In this document: in pieces, positions 1 through 8,945 of the stretch
Layout of the letters: the number at the start of each line of letters is the position of its first letter
How positions within the stretch are numbered: the first letter of the stretch is position 1
Origin: Colwellia sp. 20A7
GTDB taxonomy: Bacteria > Pseudomonadota > Gammaproteobacteria > Enterobacterales > Alteromonadaceae
Length of the DNA stretch: 64,000 nucleotides
Direction: 5' to 3'
Assembly: GCF_009832865.1 (NCBI RefSeq)
Contig: NZ_CP047130.1
Location: 1,054,001-1,118,000, forward strand
Position numbers and translations under genes: made by a program
Notes under the pieces: model-generated
Seen by the model: the letters and a program-made list of their open reading frames with translations, nothing else
What the model was told of the DNA's origin: nothing
The model's database searches: none

Positions 1-2
1 CA

Positions 3-263
3 AGTGTGGATGTAAGCTTTGGCTCTGCTGCTAAAGTGTTTGGCGGCCATGTGTTAGGTGTTATATTAACAGGTATGGGTGCTGATGGCAGAGAAGGCTC
101 TCGTATGTTAAAAACGAGTGGAGCCACAATCTGGGCACAAGACGAACAAAGTTGTGTGGTTTACGGCATGCCACAAGCTGTAACAGTTGCAGGTATTTCT
201 CAATTATCTTTATCTTTAGATGTTATACCGAGTTCAATTCTTAAGGAAATAAAGCATGGATAG
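3..263 (+). CDS. cheB: CheB C-terminal part (chemotaxis methylesterase), 5' truncated by window edge
   Basis: This is the end of the protein-glutamate methylesterase that removes methyl groups from chemoreceptors during adaptation. Only the C-terminal catalytic-domain end is present. It begins in frame with S-V-D-V, matching the family's PSVDV segment, and carries the motifs [11 protein letters not shown], the [12 protein letters not shown] stretch and a final helix. The reading frame is open to the window edge, so the GTG at position 6 is not the real start. Its stop lies inside the next gene's start region (8-base overlap with motA at 256), as in a tight chemotaxis operon that would include cheA upstream, outside the window. 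Identity is secure from the motifs; the response-regulator domain cannot be seen. Confidence 0.93.
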   Translation, partial: SVDVSFGSAAKVFGGHVLGVILTGMGADGREGSRMLKTSGATIWAQDEQSCVVYGMPQAVTVAGISQLSLSLDVIPSSILKEIKHG

Positions 264-1002
264 GCTCAGTATAGCTGGACTTTTGGTTGCTATATTTGCT
301 ATTTATTTAGGTTTCGTTCTTGAGGGTGGCTCTATTGGAGCATTATTTGAATTACCCGCATTGATTATTGTTGTTGGTGGTACTTTAGGTGCTGTAATGT
401 TGCAATCTTCAAGTCGTCAATTTTATCATGCATTCGCTCTATTAAAGTGGGTATTCACACCACCTCGTTATGATATTGAAGAAGGAATTGAAAAAATTGT
501 TCTTTGGGCGAGTAAATCGAGGGAAGCTGGATATTTAGCCCTTGAGAACATTGCACTAGATGAAGAAGACACTTACACCCGAAAAGGATTAAATTTATTG
601 GTTGATGGTGCTGATATTGAAAATATTAGTGCTTCCCTTGAGCTAGATCTAGAGATATATCGAGAACATAACTTACGATCAGCAAATGTCTTTGAATCGA
701 TGGGCGGATATAGCCCAACAATTGGCATTTTAGGAGCTGTATTAGGTTTAATCCACGCAATGACCAACTTAACAGAACCCGAAATGTTGGGTCAAGGTAT
801 TGCCACTGCCTTTATTGCTACTATTTATGGTGTTGGTTTTGCCAATTTAATTTACTTGCCGGTCGCAAATAAAATAAAAGAAATAGTTCATCAACAAACT
901 ATGTATAGAGAAATGATTTTTGAAGGGTTAATCGCTATTGCTCAAGGAGAAAATCCCCACGCGATTGAAAATAAACTTTCGGCGTTTAGGTTAGAGCAGT
1001 GA
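256..1002 (+). CDS. motA: MotA/MotC-type flagellar stator subunit
   Basis: Proton or sodium channel subunit of a flagellar stator, acting in the inner membrane with the MotB partner encoded next. Four membrane segments are visible at about residues 5-24, 31-50, 150-172 and 181-204, with the large cytoplasmic loop between the second and third. The P-T-I-G-I-L-G segment of the third helix matches the MotA/TolQ/ExbB fold. Length 248 aa fits the family. In Pseudomonas the copy found inside the chemotaxis operon is MotC, and this gene has the same position behind cheB, so it is probably the auxiliary MotC/MotD-type stator. It overlaps cheB by 8 bases and motB by 4, which suggests translational coupling. 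Confidence 0.93.
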   Translation: MDRLSIAGLLVAIFAIYLGFVLEGGSIGALFELPALIIVVGGTLGAVMLQSSSRQFYHAFALLKWVFTPPRYDIEEGIEKIVLWASKSREAGYLALENIALDEEDTYTRKGLNLLVDGADIENISASLELDLEIYREHNLRSANVFESMGGYSPTIGILGAVLGLIHAMTNLTEPEMLGQGIATAFIATIYGVGFANLIYLPVANKIKEIVHQQTMYREMIFEGLIAIAQGENPHAIENKLSAFRLEQ

Positions 1003-2024
1003 AACGGTCGCGCAAAAGAAGACATAACGTAGAGCACGATAATGTTCATCGTTGGTTAGTTTCTTATGCTGATTACATGACACTTCTTTTTGCGTTGTTT
1101 GTTGTGCTATATGCTATGGCGATGGTGAACGAAAAACCTTTTGAAACTATTACTGAATCTGTTGGTAAAGTTTTTCAGGCGAATGATAAAAAGCCGAAAA
1201 ATCGTGGCTACGGCGACGATATTCTCAATGTTAATACGAGTAAATCCAATAAGAAATTATTTGGTAATGGCTTAATTGAAGAAGCGGGACCTGAATTATT
1301 CGATGATGAAAAGCATCTAGTAAATATTTCATCTGAGCAAATAGGAAGTAATTTAGCGTCGTTAGAATCTGATTTACAATCGGCACTTTTTGATTTGATT
1401 GAATCGGGATCTTCTCAAGTAAAAATTGATGGTGATTGGTTAGAAATAGAACTTAATAGCGGTTTACTCTTTCCAAGTGGTTCATCTTCTGTCACAAATT
1501 CAGCGTCAAATATATTAGCCATTGTTTATGATGTTATTGGCGATGTGAATAACTTTGTTAGAATAAGAGGCTATACTGATAATCAAGTAATTAATACTGA
1601 AATTTTTTCATCTAATTGGGAGTTATCTGTTTTTCGGGCAACGGCTATTTTACGTGAATTAGAAAAGGTAGGTATTGAGCCTGCTCGAATGGCAATAGAA
1701 GGTTACGGTCAATACTCACCAACCGCTGATAACACAACGGTTGAAGGACGAGCGAAAAATAGAAAGGTTGTTATTGCAATATCAAAATATGGCTTAAAAA
1801 AAGCAGAGGTATTGAAAACGCCTATCAATGATCTTAAAGAGATTGAAGTAATAACTAAAGCTATTGAGTCAAGTGAACAAAAAAATAAAGTCAAAGTTAT
1901 TCAATTACCTGGTGGCGGAATTAGAATTACGACACGAAATAACAATGAGAACTCTTCAGAAGATAATATTCAACAAGACAAAGTTCGACAACGTAATAAT
2001 CAACAAATTGATGATAATAATTAA
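999..2024 (+). CDS. motB: MotB/MotD-type stator subunit with OmpA-like domain
   Basis: Partner of the preceding MotA-type protein, anchoring the stator to peptidoglycan. After a basic N-terminus there is one membrane helix at about residues 21-43, containing the conserved aspartate (Asp25 in YADYM) that carries the ion. A linker follows, then an OmpA-like peptidoglycan-binding domain at about 145-265 with RGYTDNQ, NWELSVFRA and RMAIEGYG. The C-terminal 75 residues are polar and low-complexity, longer than in E. coli MotB. Translation starts at a GTG overlapping the motA stop. The position in the operon matches MotD of pseudomonads. Ion type cannot be told from sequence alone. Confidence 0.92.
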   Translation: MKRSRKRRHNVEHDNVHRWLVSYADYMTLLFALFVVLYAMAMVNEKPFETITESVGKVFQANDKKPKNRGYGDDILNVNTSKSNKKLFGNGLIEEAGPELFDDEKHLVNISSEQIGSNLASLESDLQSALFDLIESGSSQVKIDGDWLEIELNSGLLFPSGSSSVTNSASNILAIVYDVIGDVNNFVRIRGYTDNQVINTEIFSSNWELSVFRATAILRELEKVGIEPARMAIEGYGQYSPTADNTTVEGRAKNRKVVIAISKYGLKKAEVLKTPINDLKEIEVITKAIESSEQKNKVKVIQLPGGGIRITTRNNNENSSEDNIQQDKVRQRNNQQIDDNN

Positions 2025-2039
2025 ATATAGGAATAACTA

Positions 2040-2819
2040 TTGGAAGTTTGGGCTGTAGCAAATCAAAAAGGCGGTGTAGGTAAAACAACTACTACTATTG
2101 CTTTAGCTGGTTTATTAGCTGAGTGTGGTAAAAAAGTATTGCTTGTAGATACGGATCCGCATGCCTCCTTAAGTTATTATTTTGGTATTGAATCTGAAGA
2201 TTTAGATTTAAGCGTTTATGATTTATTCGCTCAAGTGTCTTCGAAAGAGCAAATTTTACAAAGCTTATGTCCGACACAATATAATAATATTGACATATTA
2301 CCGGCCACTATGGGGTTAGCAACATTAGATCGATCACTAGGTGCAAGAAGTGGTATGGGTTTAGTGCTAAAAAAAGCAATGTCAAAGCTGTCACAAAATT
2401 ATGACTATGTTTTAATCGATTGCCCACCAATTCTTGGTGTACTAATGGTTAATGCACTCGCAGCGTCAGATAGAATAATAGTACCAGTACAAACAGAGTT
2501 TTTAGCTTTGAAGGGGTTAGAGCGTATGATTAAAACTATGGATATGATGGCAGTAGAGCAAGATAAACCTTTTAACTATACTGTTGTGCCAACCATGTTT
2601 GACAAGCGAACTAAAGCATCACTATTAGCTTATAAGCACTTACAAGAAATGTATAAAGATAACATTTGGCCAAATGTTATACCTGTTGACACAAATTTTA
2701 GGAATGCGAGTTTAGCACAAAAGGTACCTTCACATTTTGCACCAAATTCTAGGGGTGTTTTTTCCTATAAAAATTTATTGAGTTATTTACTGAAATCAGC
2801 GCAAAGAAGTATCAAATAG
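2040..2819 (+). CDS. parC: ParC, ParA/MinD-like ATPase of the chemotaxis cluster
   Basis: ParA-family ATPase that in Vibrio directs chemotaxis arrays to the cell pole together with ParP. The deviant Walker A motif KGGVGKTT lies at residues 10-17, the signature aspartate follows in VDTDPHASL near 36, and a Walker B segment YVLIDCPP lies near 122. Length 259 aa is normal. It starts with TTG at 2040, supported by AGGAA about 7 bases upstream and by exact alignment of the first residues with the family start. The stop is directly followed by the parP start with no gap. Its place between a stator pair and cheW, rather than beside parB, separates it from chromosome-partition ParA. Confidence 0.88.
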   Translation: MEVWAVANQKGGVGKTTTTIALAGLLAECGKKVLLVDTDPHASLSYYFGIESEDLDLSVYDLFAQVSSKEQILQSLCPTQYNNIDILPATMGLATLDRSLGARSGMGLVLKKAMSKLSQNYDYVLIDCPPILGVLMVNALAASDRIIVPVQTEFLALKGLERMIKTMDMMAVEQDKPFNYTVVPTMFDKRTKASLLAYKHLQEMYKDNIWPNVIPVDTNFRNASLAQKVPSHFAPNSRGVFSYKNLLSYLLKSAQRSIK

Positions 2820-3608
2820 ATGTCAAAACCATTAGCAGCTAGTACAAAAGTTATGAAGAATTATCTGTCAGAATTACTCACAGATAAAGCGCCTATGGAA
2901 GATAATCCTAGGCATGATTTACTAGAAAAAAATGATAGTAAATCGACTGAAAGCAAACGATTAGAAGATCTGCTAAAAAATGTTAATGCTGAATTGAATA
3001 TTAAAGAAACCAGTATTACGACAACAAAGAGCATAAATAAAGAAATAGAGAACAAAGAGATATTAACGAATGAACGAATTTTTGAGCAAGAACAAAATAC
3101 TTTAGCTACCCAAAAAAGTTCAGATAGCTTAATTTCTAAAAAGGCAAAAGCCTATCGTAAAGGTGATTTTCAAGCTTTGTTTTTTAATGTCGGTGGTTTA
3201 ACTATTGCTGTGCCTTTAGTTGAGTTAGGTGGTATTCATCAGATAGAAAAAACGACCGCATTAATGGGGAAGCCGGAATGGTATAAGGGCGTAATGCTCC
3301 ATCGAGATGAAAAAATTAATGTCGTTGATACCGCGTTATGGGTAATGCCTGAAAAATGCGATGAAGAAATGAAAAACTCTTTGAGTTATCAGTATGTGAT
3401 TATGCTAGAAAATAGTGCTTGGGGTTTAACTGCAGAAAACTTAGTTGATACCGTTATTTTAAAGCAAGATGAAGTGAAGTGGTTAGATTCACCAAGCAAG
3501 CGTCCTTGGTTAGCTGGCTTAGTAAAAGATAAAATGTGTGCCTTACTTGATGTAAATTCATTAATTCAATTACTTAATGATGGTAGCGGAATTCATCAAG
3601 ATGATTAA
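2820..3608 (+). CDS. parP: ParP-like protein: disordered N-terminus plus CheW-like array-integration domain
   Basis: The C-terminal half (about residues 115-255) is a CheW-like domain with LFFNVGGLTIAVPLVELGG, a GVMLHR segment and LAGLVKDKMCALLDV. The N-terminal 110 residues are polar, rich in Lys, Glu, Ser and Thr, and look disordered. In Vibrio, ParP has this layout: its N-terminal part contacts ParC and its C-terminal domain joins the CheA arrays and stabilises them at the pole. Adjacency to parC with no intergenic base supports this. A plain CheW paralogue is the alternative, but the long N-terminal extension and the neighbour favour ParP. Confidence 0.82.
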   Translation: MSKPLAASTKVMKNYLSELLTDKAPMEDNPRHDLLEKNDSKSTESKRLEDLLKNVNAELNIKETSITTTKSINKEIENKEILTNERIFEQEQNTLATQKSSDSLISKKAKAYRKGDFQALFFNVGGLTIAVPLVELGGIHQIEKTTALMGKPEWYKGVMLHRDEKINVVDTALWVMPEKCDEEMKNSLSYQYVIMLENSAWGLTAENLVDTVILKQDEVKWLDSPSKRPWLAGLVKDKMCALLDVNSLIQLLNDGSGIHQDD

Positions 3609-3704
3609 TAATGTCATTAGTAAGTTTTAAACGACAAGTACGAAATAATAATTAACTTAAATAAGATAAGTTAAAAAGTCTTAAATAATTAAGGGGCAAT
3701 TGAT

Positions 3705-4199
3705 ATGTCTGACGAAAAGCGTAGTTTAAGCGGTAAAATAGGTGGAAACGATGAAGTACTTCAATGGGTAACGTTTAAATTAGAGAATGAAACTTACGGT
3801 ATAAACGTAATGCAAGTACAAGAAATATTACGTTATACGGAAGTTGCACCTGTACCTGGAGCACCAGATTATGTACTTGGTATTATTAATTTACGTGGTA
3901 ATGTTGTCACTGTTATCGATACTCGCTCTCGTTTTGGTCTAGAGCCTTGCGATGTTACTGATAATACTCGTGTTGTTGTTATCGAATTAGAGCAACAAGT
4001 GATTGGCATATTGGTTGATAGTGCCTCAGAGGTTGTTTATCTAAAAGCTTCTGAAATTGACGTTGCACCAAATGTTGGTAATGAAGAGAGTGCTCAGTTT
4101 ATTCAAGGCGTATCTAATCGTGATGGTGAACTACTTATTTTAGTCGATTTAGATAAACTATTATCAGATGATGAATGGGATGAGCTAAAACAGTTTTAA
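3705..4199 (+). CDS. cheW: CheW, chemotaxis coupling protein
   Basis: Adaptor linking chemoreceptors to the CheA kinase. The 164-residue protein is a single CheW domain: WVTFKLENETYGINVMQVQEI, then VPGAPDYVLGIINLRGNVVTVIDTR in pieces, and LLILVDLDKLL near the end. A short N-terminal extension of about 18 residues precedes the domain. A good ribosome binding site (AAGGGG) lies 9-10 bases before ATG 3705. It is separated from parP by 96 bases that contain the inverted repeat TTAACTTA/TAAGTTAA at 3652-3674, so it may be partly uncoupled from the upstream operon. Confidence 0.95.
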   Translation: MSDEKRSLSGKIGGNDEVLQWVTFKLENETYGINVMQVQEILRYTEVAPVPGAPDYVLGIINLRGNVVTVIDTRSRFGLEPCDVTDNTRVVVIELEQQVIGILVDSASEVVYLKASEIDVAPNVGNEESAQFIQGVSNRDGELLILVDLDKLLSDDEWDELKQF

Positions 4200-4392
4200 T
4201 TGCAATTTTGAATGCTAACCGGCGAGTATATGGCAAGGTAATCGTTTATCCCGTGTCTAGTAATATACTTCCCGTTATTTATATTCTTGAATGCAATATT
4301 TACATTAGTGAATAGTGAGACCTTGTAATTAAGTATCTCTTAGAAACTATTCTTATTATGATTGTTAAACAGACCAGTAAGTTACCCTATTT

Positions 4393-4860
4393 ATGTCTTT
4401 GTTAGCAGTACCTATTATTGCTGTTGTTGCACTTATTATTAGTATTTTATGTCTTGTTATTATTTTTATATTAATAACTCGGCATGGTACTAAGTTTGCT
4501 GTTTACGAGTCTCAAGCTCAAACTCATGAATTACTCGTGAACAGTTTGCAATCAGCTAATGATAATTTAAATGCAACAGTACGTGATTTATCACTACAAC
4601 AAGAAAAGTCCTTAACTGAAAATACACTTGTGTCCAAGCAGTTAGAGCATAGAATTAAGTCTATTCAGTCTGAACTGAACTCGCAGCAAGATCTTATATC
4701 TCAATTACAAACTGACAAAGGTGATGACAAATTTTACTCTCGTGCAATTAAGTTGGCAAAGATAGGCGCTGACATTGACGAAATAGTGGCTGAATGTGAA
4801 CTTCCTTATGCAGAGGTTGAAATGTTAATCTCTGTTTATCAAAATAAAGTTCAGGGCTAG
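4393..4860 (+). CDS. DUF2802 membrane-anchored coiled-coil protein
   Basis: A 155-residue protein with one N-terminal membrane helix (about residues 5-29), a coiled-coil region rich in Gln, Leu and Ser (about 35-110) and a C-terminal DUF2802 segment (about 118-152) with AIKLAKIGADIDEIVAECEL. This family is regularly found right after cheW at the end of polar chemotaxis operons in gammaproteobacteria. The C-terminal segment resembles a short DNA-binding-like helical motif (a clade-typical IDEI.EECELP pattern), but no biochemical role is established. The 193 bases upstream hold no other gene. Family call is fairly secure; function is unknown. Confidence 0.8.
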   Translation: MSLLAVPIIAVVALIISILCLVIIFILITRHGTKFAVYESQAQTHELLVNSLQSANDNLNATVRDLSLQQEKSLTENTLVSKQLEHRIKSIQSELNSQQDLISQLQTDKGDDKFYSRAIKLAKIGADIDEIVAECELPYAEVEMLISVYQNKVQG

Positions 4861-4970
4861 TGTTTTCTGAAATAAAAACAAGTTAAACTAGTTCTCTTTA
4901 TATCTATATACCTTTATTAATATTTCTTTACTCATATTAATTAGCATTAACATGGCAAGGAACAACCTCC

Positions 4971-5741
4971 GTGAAAGACTCTTTAAGTCAATCTATTCGA
5001 ATTCTATTTATATTTTCCTTTTTTCTTTTATCTGGATGTTCAACTACCCCTTCAGCTCAACAAGGTTTAAGTGATCCAAGAGATCCTATCGAAGTTATTA
5101 ATAGACCTTTTTGGACATTCACTTGGGATTATGCAGACAAATATGTTGCTAAACCTGCGTCTGAGTTTTATACCACAAATATGCCTGTTTTTTTAAGAAC
5201 GGGTTTTTATAACATGGCATTAAACTTAAATGAACCAGCAAGTATTATTAATAACCTATTACAGTTGAAAATGGGAAATGCTGCTAAAGCAACAGGGCGC
5301 TTTGTGCTCAACTCAACTATAGGTTTATTTGGTTTCTATGATCCTGCAAGTGATTTTGAATGGTCTACAGAACAAGAAGAATTTGGCGAAGTATTAGGAC
5401 TTTATGGGGTTGGCGACGGCCCTTATCTTGTTATACCTGGTCTTGGGCCTAGCTCTGTTCGAGAAGAGGTGGGTGATTATGTCGACCGTTTATATTGGCC
5501 TTTAGCCGTTATTGATTTTTGGCCAAATGTCGTGCGTTTAGGTGTTATTGGTTTAGAAAAAAGAGCATCAATAAAAGATCAAGAACAATTACTAGAAAAT
5601 TCAACAGATTCGTACGAATTTATTAAAAACGCCTATTTTCAAAATATGAATTATCGTGTGTATGATGGTAATCCACCGATTATTATTGATGAAGATGAAG
5701 AAGCTGCAATAGATGCACTTTTAGACGAATTTGAAGATTAA
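4971..5741 (+). CDS. mlaA: MlaA (VacJ) outer-membrane lipoprotein
   Basis: Outer-membrane lipoprotein of the Mla system, which removes mislocalised phospholipids from the outer leaflet and passes them to periplasmic MlaC. The signal peptide ends in the lipobox LSGC, with the lipidated cysteine at residue 23. The mature part carries the family motifs DPIEVINRPFW, NNLLQLK and GRFVLNSTIG, then GPYLVIPGLGPSSVR. Length 256 aa is usual. The start is GTG with AAGGA about 10 bases upstream. The C-terminus is acidic (DEDEEAAIDALLDEFED). The remaining mla genes are not in the window, which is common because mlaA is usually separate. A terminator follows at 5774. Confidence 0.93.
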   Translation: MKDSLSQSIRILFIFSFFLLSGCSTTPSAQQGLSDPRDPIEVINRPFWTFTWDYADKYVAKPASEFYTTNMPVFLRTGFYNMALNLNEPASIINNLLQLKMGNAAKATGRFVLNSTIGLFGFYDPASDFEWSTEQEEFGEVLGLYGVGDGPYLVIPGLGPSSVREEVGDYVDRLYWPLAVIDFWPNVVRLGVIGLEKRASIKDQEQLLENSTDSYEFIKNAYFQNMNYRVYDGNPPIIIDEDEEAAIDALLDEFED

Positions 5742-5773
5742 CATTAAAAAGTTATAAACATATACCGAAGTTA

Positions 5774-5804
5774 GCCGTAATTTGTTAGAATTGCGGCAAT
5801 TTTT
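5774..5804 (+). terminator. Intrinsic terminator after mlaA
   Basis: Inverted arms GCCGTAATT (5774-5782) and AATTGCGGC (5789-5797), with a 6-base loop and one T-G pair, are followed by a T-rich run. It separates mlaA from the ribH cluster. No FMN riboswitch pattern is visible between here and ribH. Confidence 0.75.
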
Positions 5805-5884
5805 TACTCTTATCATTTGATTGGCTTCTTGTTAACAGGAAACAGCGCAGTTAATTTGATATAAACTTTATTGGAAACAGTTAG

Positions 5885-6349
5885 ATGAATATTATTGAAG
5901 GTTCATTTCAGGCTAAAGGCAAAAAATTTGCTATTGTTGTGTCGCGTTTTAACCACTTTATAGTTGATAGTTTACTTGACGGTGCAGTTGATGCGCTTAA
6001 GCGTCACGGTAGTGTTGCTGATAGTGATATTACTATTGTTCGTGTGCCGGGTGCTTATGAATTACCATTAGCAGCTAAAAAGCTTGCTAAAAAAGGTGAT
6101 TTTGACGCAATTATCGCGATTGGTGCTGTTATTCGTGGTGGCACACCGCATTTTGATTTTGTTGCAGGCGAATGTAACAAAGGTTTAGCACAAGTTTGTT
6201 TAGAATCAGAAATACCTGTTTCTTTTGGTGTTATTACAACTGATTCAATTGAACAAGCCATTGAGCGTGCTGGAACTAAAGCGGGTAACAAGGGTGCAGA
6301 AGCAGCTCTTGGCGCATTAGAAATGGTTAACGTTCTTTCTCAAATTTAG
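5885..6349 (+). CDS. ribH: 6,7-dimethyl-8-ribityllumazine synthase
   Basis: Penultimate enzyme of riboflavin biosynthesis: joins 5-amino-6-ribitylaminouracil with 3,4-dihydroxy-2-butanone 4-phosphate. The 154-residue length matches the family. Visible motifs are [14 protein letters not shown] (21-34), [14 protein letters not shown] (54-67), [12 protein letters not shown] (80-91, with the catalytic His89) and the C-terminal [15 protein letters not shown]. It heads the conserved cluster ribH-nusB-thiL-pgpA, where nusB begins 10 bases after its stop. No riboswitch is seen in the 5' region. Confidence 0.97.
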   Translation: MNIIEGSFQAKGKKFAIVVSRFNHFIVDSLLDGAVDALKRHGSVADSDITIVRVPGAYELPLAAKKLAKKGDFDAIIAIGAVIRGGTPHFDFVAGECNKGLAQVCLESEIPVSFGVITTDSIEQAIERAGTKAGNKGAEAALGALEMVNVLSQI

Positions 6350-6359
6350 GATACATATT

Positions 6360-6776
6360 GTGAAACCTTCTCCTAGAAGAAAAGCACGTGAACTAGCGGT
6401 ACAAGCTGTTTATTCATGGCAAATTAGTCAAAACTCCGTTAATGATATTGAAATTAATTTTATTTCTGAAAATGGCAAACGTCGTTTTGATATTGAATAT
6501 TTCCAACAACTTTTACGTGGTGTTACAGGTAACGTAGCTGGATTAGATCTTGCTATTTCACCGCACGTTGATAGACCAATTGATGATATTGATCATGTTG
6601 AAAAATCAATATTACGTGTTGCTGTATACGAATTGAGTGAATGTCGAGACGTACCTTATCGTGTGGTTATTAATGAAGCGATTGAATTAGCTAAATTATT
6701 TGCTGCTGACGATAGTCATAAATTTATTAATGGCGTTTTAGATAAAGCAGTAAAATTAATTCGTCCTCAAGATTAA
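6360..6776 (+). CDS. nusB: NusB, transcription antitermination factor
   Basis: All-helical RNA-binding protein that, with NusE (S10), binds boxA and takes part in rRNA antitermination. The 138 aa length and the sequence PRRKARELAVQAVYSWQ at the start, VEKSILRVAVYEL in the middle and VVINEAIELAKLFAADDSHKF near the end are diagnostic. It starts with GTG 10 bases after ribH, the usual neighbour. Nothing unusual is visible. Confidence 0.97.
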   Translation: MKPSPRRKARELAVQAVYSWQISQNSVNDIEINFISENGKRRFDIEYFQQLLRGVTGNVAGLDLAISPHVDRPIDDIDHVEKSILRVAVYELSECRDVPYRVVINEAIELAKLFAADDSHKFINGVLDKAVKLIRPQD

Positions 6777-6811
6777 TAAACCATAATGCCAAAGAGTAAA
6801 TTGTTAACTCT

Positions 6812-7777
6812 ATGAAAGAATTTGAACTCATAAAAGAATTTTTCACCAAACAAGCAGTACAAAGAAAAGATGTACTTCTTGGAATTGGTGATGATTGTGC
6901 GGTAGTTTCTTGTACTAAAAATCAAAAAATTGTTGTCACTACTGATACATTAGTTGCTGGTGTTCATTTTCCTTTAGGTACTACTGCAAGGGCTATTGGT
7001 CATAAAGCTGTTGCGGTAAACTTATCTGATATTGCGGCTATGGGAGCGAAACCGAGTTGGATATCATTAGCCATTACTTTACCTGAAGTGAATGATGAAT
7101 GGCTTACTGATTTTTGCTCTGGCGTTTTCGAACTTTGTGAGTTCTATAATGTGCAGCTTATTGGCGGTGATACCACTCAAGGCCCGTTAAGTATAACGAT
7201 AACAGCACAAGGGTTAACGGCAGAAGATAAATATTTAACCCGTTCTGGTGCTAAAGCAGGTGATTGGCTTTATGTTACCGGCGACCTGGGTGATGCCGCT
7301 TTAGCGTTGTTGCACCTTAAAGAGGGTGTATTAACGGATAATGAGGCTATTGAACAGGTTCAAAGAAAATTAGATTTTCCGAAGCCAAGAGTACTTGCAG
7401 GTCAAGCACTACGTGAATATGCTTCAGCGGCAATAGATATTTCAGACGGTTTACTTGCTGATTTAGGGCATGTTTGTCAGGCTTCAAATGTAGGTGCAAA
7501 TGTTGTTTTAGATGCTATTCCATTGTCTGAAACTATGAAAAAGTCACTATTATTTGAAGACTCTATAGAGCTAGCGCTCAATGGTGGCGATGATTATGAA
7601 TTGTTGTTTACCGTTTCTGAAGATAAAAAAGTAGGATTAGAAACTGCTTTGTCTCATACAAGTACTGCAGTCACTTGTATTGGTCAAATAAATGCATCAC
7701 AAACTATTTCTACCACATTAAACAATAAACCAGTACCAATTAAAAACTCAGGTTTTCAGCACTTTACTTCACCATAA
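6812..7777 (+). CDS. thiL: Thiamine-monophosphate kinase
   Basis: Phosphorylates thiamine monophosphate to thiamine pyrophosphate, the last step of cofactor synthesis. The 321-residue protein has the AIR-synthase-like fold signatures GIGDDCAVV (24-32), TTDTLVAGVHF, AVNLSDIAAMGAKP, LIGGDTTQGP and AIDISDGLLADLGH, which include the metal-binding aspartates. It lies 35 bases after nusB and 26 bases before pgpA, in the usual order for gammaproteobacteria. Confidence 0.97.
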   Translation: MKEFELIKEFFTKQAVQRKDVLLGIGDDCAVVSCTKNQKIVVTTDTLVAGVHFPLGTTARAIGHKAVAVNLSDIAAMGAKPSWISLAITLPEVNDEWLTDFCSGVFELCEFYNVQLIGGDTTQGPLSITITAQGLTAEDKYLTRSGAKAGDWLYVTGDLGDAALALLHLKEGVLTDNEAIEQVQRKLDFPKPRVLAGQALREYASAAIDISDGLLADLGHVCQASNVGANVVLDAIPLSETMKKSLLFEDSIELALNGGDDYELLFTVSEDKKVGLETALSHTSTAVTCIGQINASQTISTTLNNKPVPIKNSGFQHFTSP

Positions 7778-7803
7778 AAACTACAAATAGCGTCGACATA
7801 ACT

Positions 7804-8277
7804 ATGAAAAACTCTCAATCAAAGGTTGTGTTTGACCTTAAACAACCGGTTCAGTTTTTAGCTTTAGGGTTTGGCAGTGGCTTAGCGCCTAAGGCTCCAG
7901 GTACGTTTGGTACCCTAGCTGCAGTTCCGCTCTTTTTACTTTTAGCAATGCTTACCCCAACATACTACTTAGCTGCGGTAATTGTTATGAGTATCGCTGG
8001 CATTTATATCTGTGGTAAAGCGGCAAATGATGTCGGTGTTCATGATCACCCAGCCATTGTTTGGGATGAATTTGTTGGTTATTTTATTACAATGTTTATG
8101 GTGCCTGTTAGCTGGCAAAGTGTCTTGGTTGGTTTTTTATTATTTCGTGTATTTGATATTTTAAAACCTTGGCCTATTTCTTTTATTGATAAAAAAATGA
8201 CGGGTGGAGCAGGGATAATGTTCGACGATATTCTTGCTGGTATATTCTCTTTGATTATCATGCATTTAATCTTTTAA
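7804..8277 (+). CDS. pgpA: Phosphatidylglycerophosphatase A
   Basis: Inner-membrane phosphatase that converts phosphatidylglycerol phosphate to phosphatidylglycerol. The 157 aa protein has the family motif GSGLAPKAPGTFGTLAAVPL (residues about 24-43), a DHPAIVWDEFVGY segment with acidic catalytic residues, FRVFDILKPWPI, and the C-terminal GGAGIMFDDILAGI. Several hydrophobic helices are visible. It closes the ribH-nusB-thiL-pgpA cluster. Confidence 0.95.
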   Translation: MKNSQSKVVFDLKQPVQFLALGFGSGLAPKAPGTFGTLAAVPLFLLLAMLTPTYYLAAVIVMSIAGIYICGKAANDVGVHDHPAIVWDEFVGYFITMFMVPVSWQSVLVGFLLFRVFDILKPWPISFIDKKMTGGAGIMFDDILAGIFSLIIMHLIF

Positions 8278-8497
8278 TTTTACGCTGTTTTTTACTTACA
8301 ATTTCTTAATCTAGATCAATAGCAATTCTTATGATTTTAGGCTACTTTTAAATAGAGGATTAAATATAAATAACTAACCAGAGGTTGTTTTTTATTTTTA
8401 TGCCCTCAGCTATTTATTAAGACGTTACATTATTACAACGTTTAATCTCAGCTTTACTTCACAGTACTATTTAAAGTAAATGTTAAAAGGAATACCT

Positions 8498-8854
8498 ATG
8501 AAAATAAATCTTTCTGGTCACCACGTTGAAATTTCTGCTTCTATAAAAGAAGACATTGATGCAAAATTTTCTAAAATCGCAAGCCATTTTCCAACATTAA
8601 TTGCCTTGGACGTTATCGTTTCTAAAGAGCATAATCAACATCAGGTTGAAGTAACAACAAATTATGAAGGCGGACGTATATCAGTAAAAGGAATTGATGA
8701 TGTTATGTATCCAGCTGTTGCAAGTGCAATCAAAAAGCTTGATGCAGCTTTAAAGCATAGAAAAGGTCAGTTAAAAGCTAACCTTCATGAAAAGCCTCAA
8801 AGTACAGCGCCAGAAATAGCACATGAGAAAGTGCAAGAGATGAATTTATCATAA
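8498..8854 (+). CDS. hpf: Ribosome hibernation promoting factor (HPF/RaiA family)
   Basis: Small ribosome-binding protein that promotes ribosome inactivation in stationary phase or cold. The protein begins MKINLSGHHVEISASIKED, followed by KFSKIASHFP and the C-terminal helix ALKHRKGQLK, matching short HPF. I choose ATG 8498 (118 aa) because AAAAGGA lies 6 bases upstream; the open frame extends to ATG 8480, but that would put the binding site inside the gene. A 20-residue tail beyond the usual short HPF end (Pro, Ser, Glu-rich) is present. In enterobacteria hpf follows rpoN; here it stands alone, with 220 bases of AT-rich DNA upstream. Confidence 0.85.
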   Translation: MKINLSGHHVEISASIKEDIDAKFSKIASHFPTLIALDVIVSKEHNQHQVEVTTNYEGGRISVKGIDDVMYPAVASAIKKLDAALKHRKGQLKANLHEKPQSTAPEIAHEKVQEMNLS

Positions 8855-8890
8855 TCGTATAACGTAATATTAATAAATTTAAAACTATAA

Positions 8891-8921
8891 AAGCTGTGAA
8901 ATAATTCATAGCTTTTTTTTT
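8891..8921 (+). terminator. Intrinsic terminator after hpf
   Basis: Arms AAGCTGTGAA (8891-8900) and TTCATAGCTT (8905-8914) enclose an ATAA loop and run into nine Ts. Two further GACTTTTTT repeats follow to 8940. Confidence 0.85.
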
Positions 8922-8945
8922 GACTTTTTTTGACTTTTTTATGGC

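Noticed and set aside
5742..5884. Possible FMN riboswitch upstream of ribH
   Set aside because: The conserved RFN elements are not visible; the only structure is the mlaA terminator.
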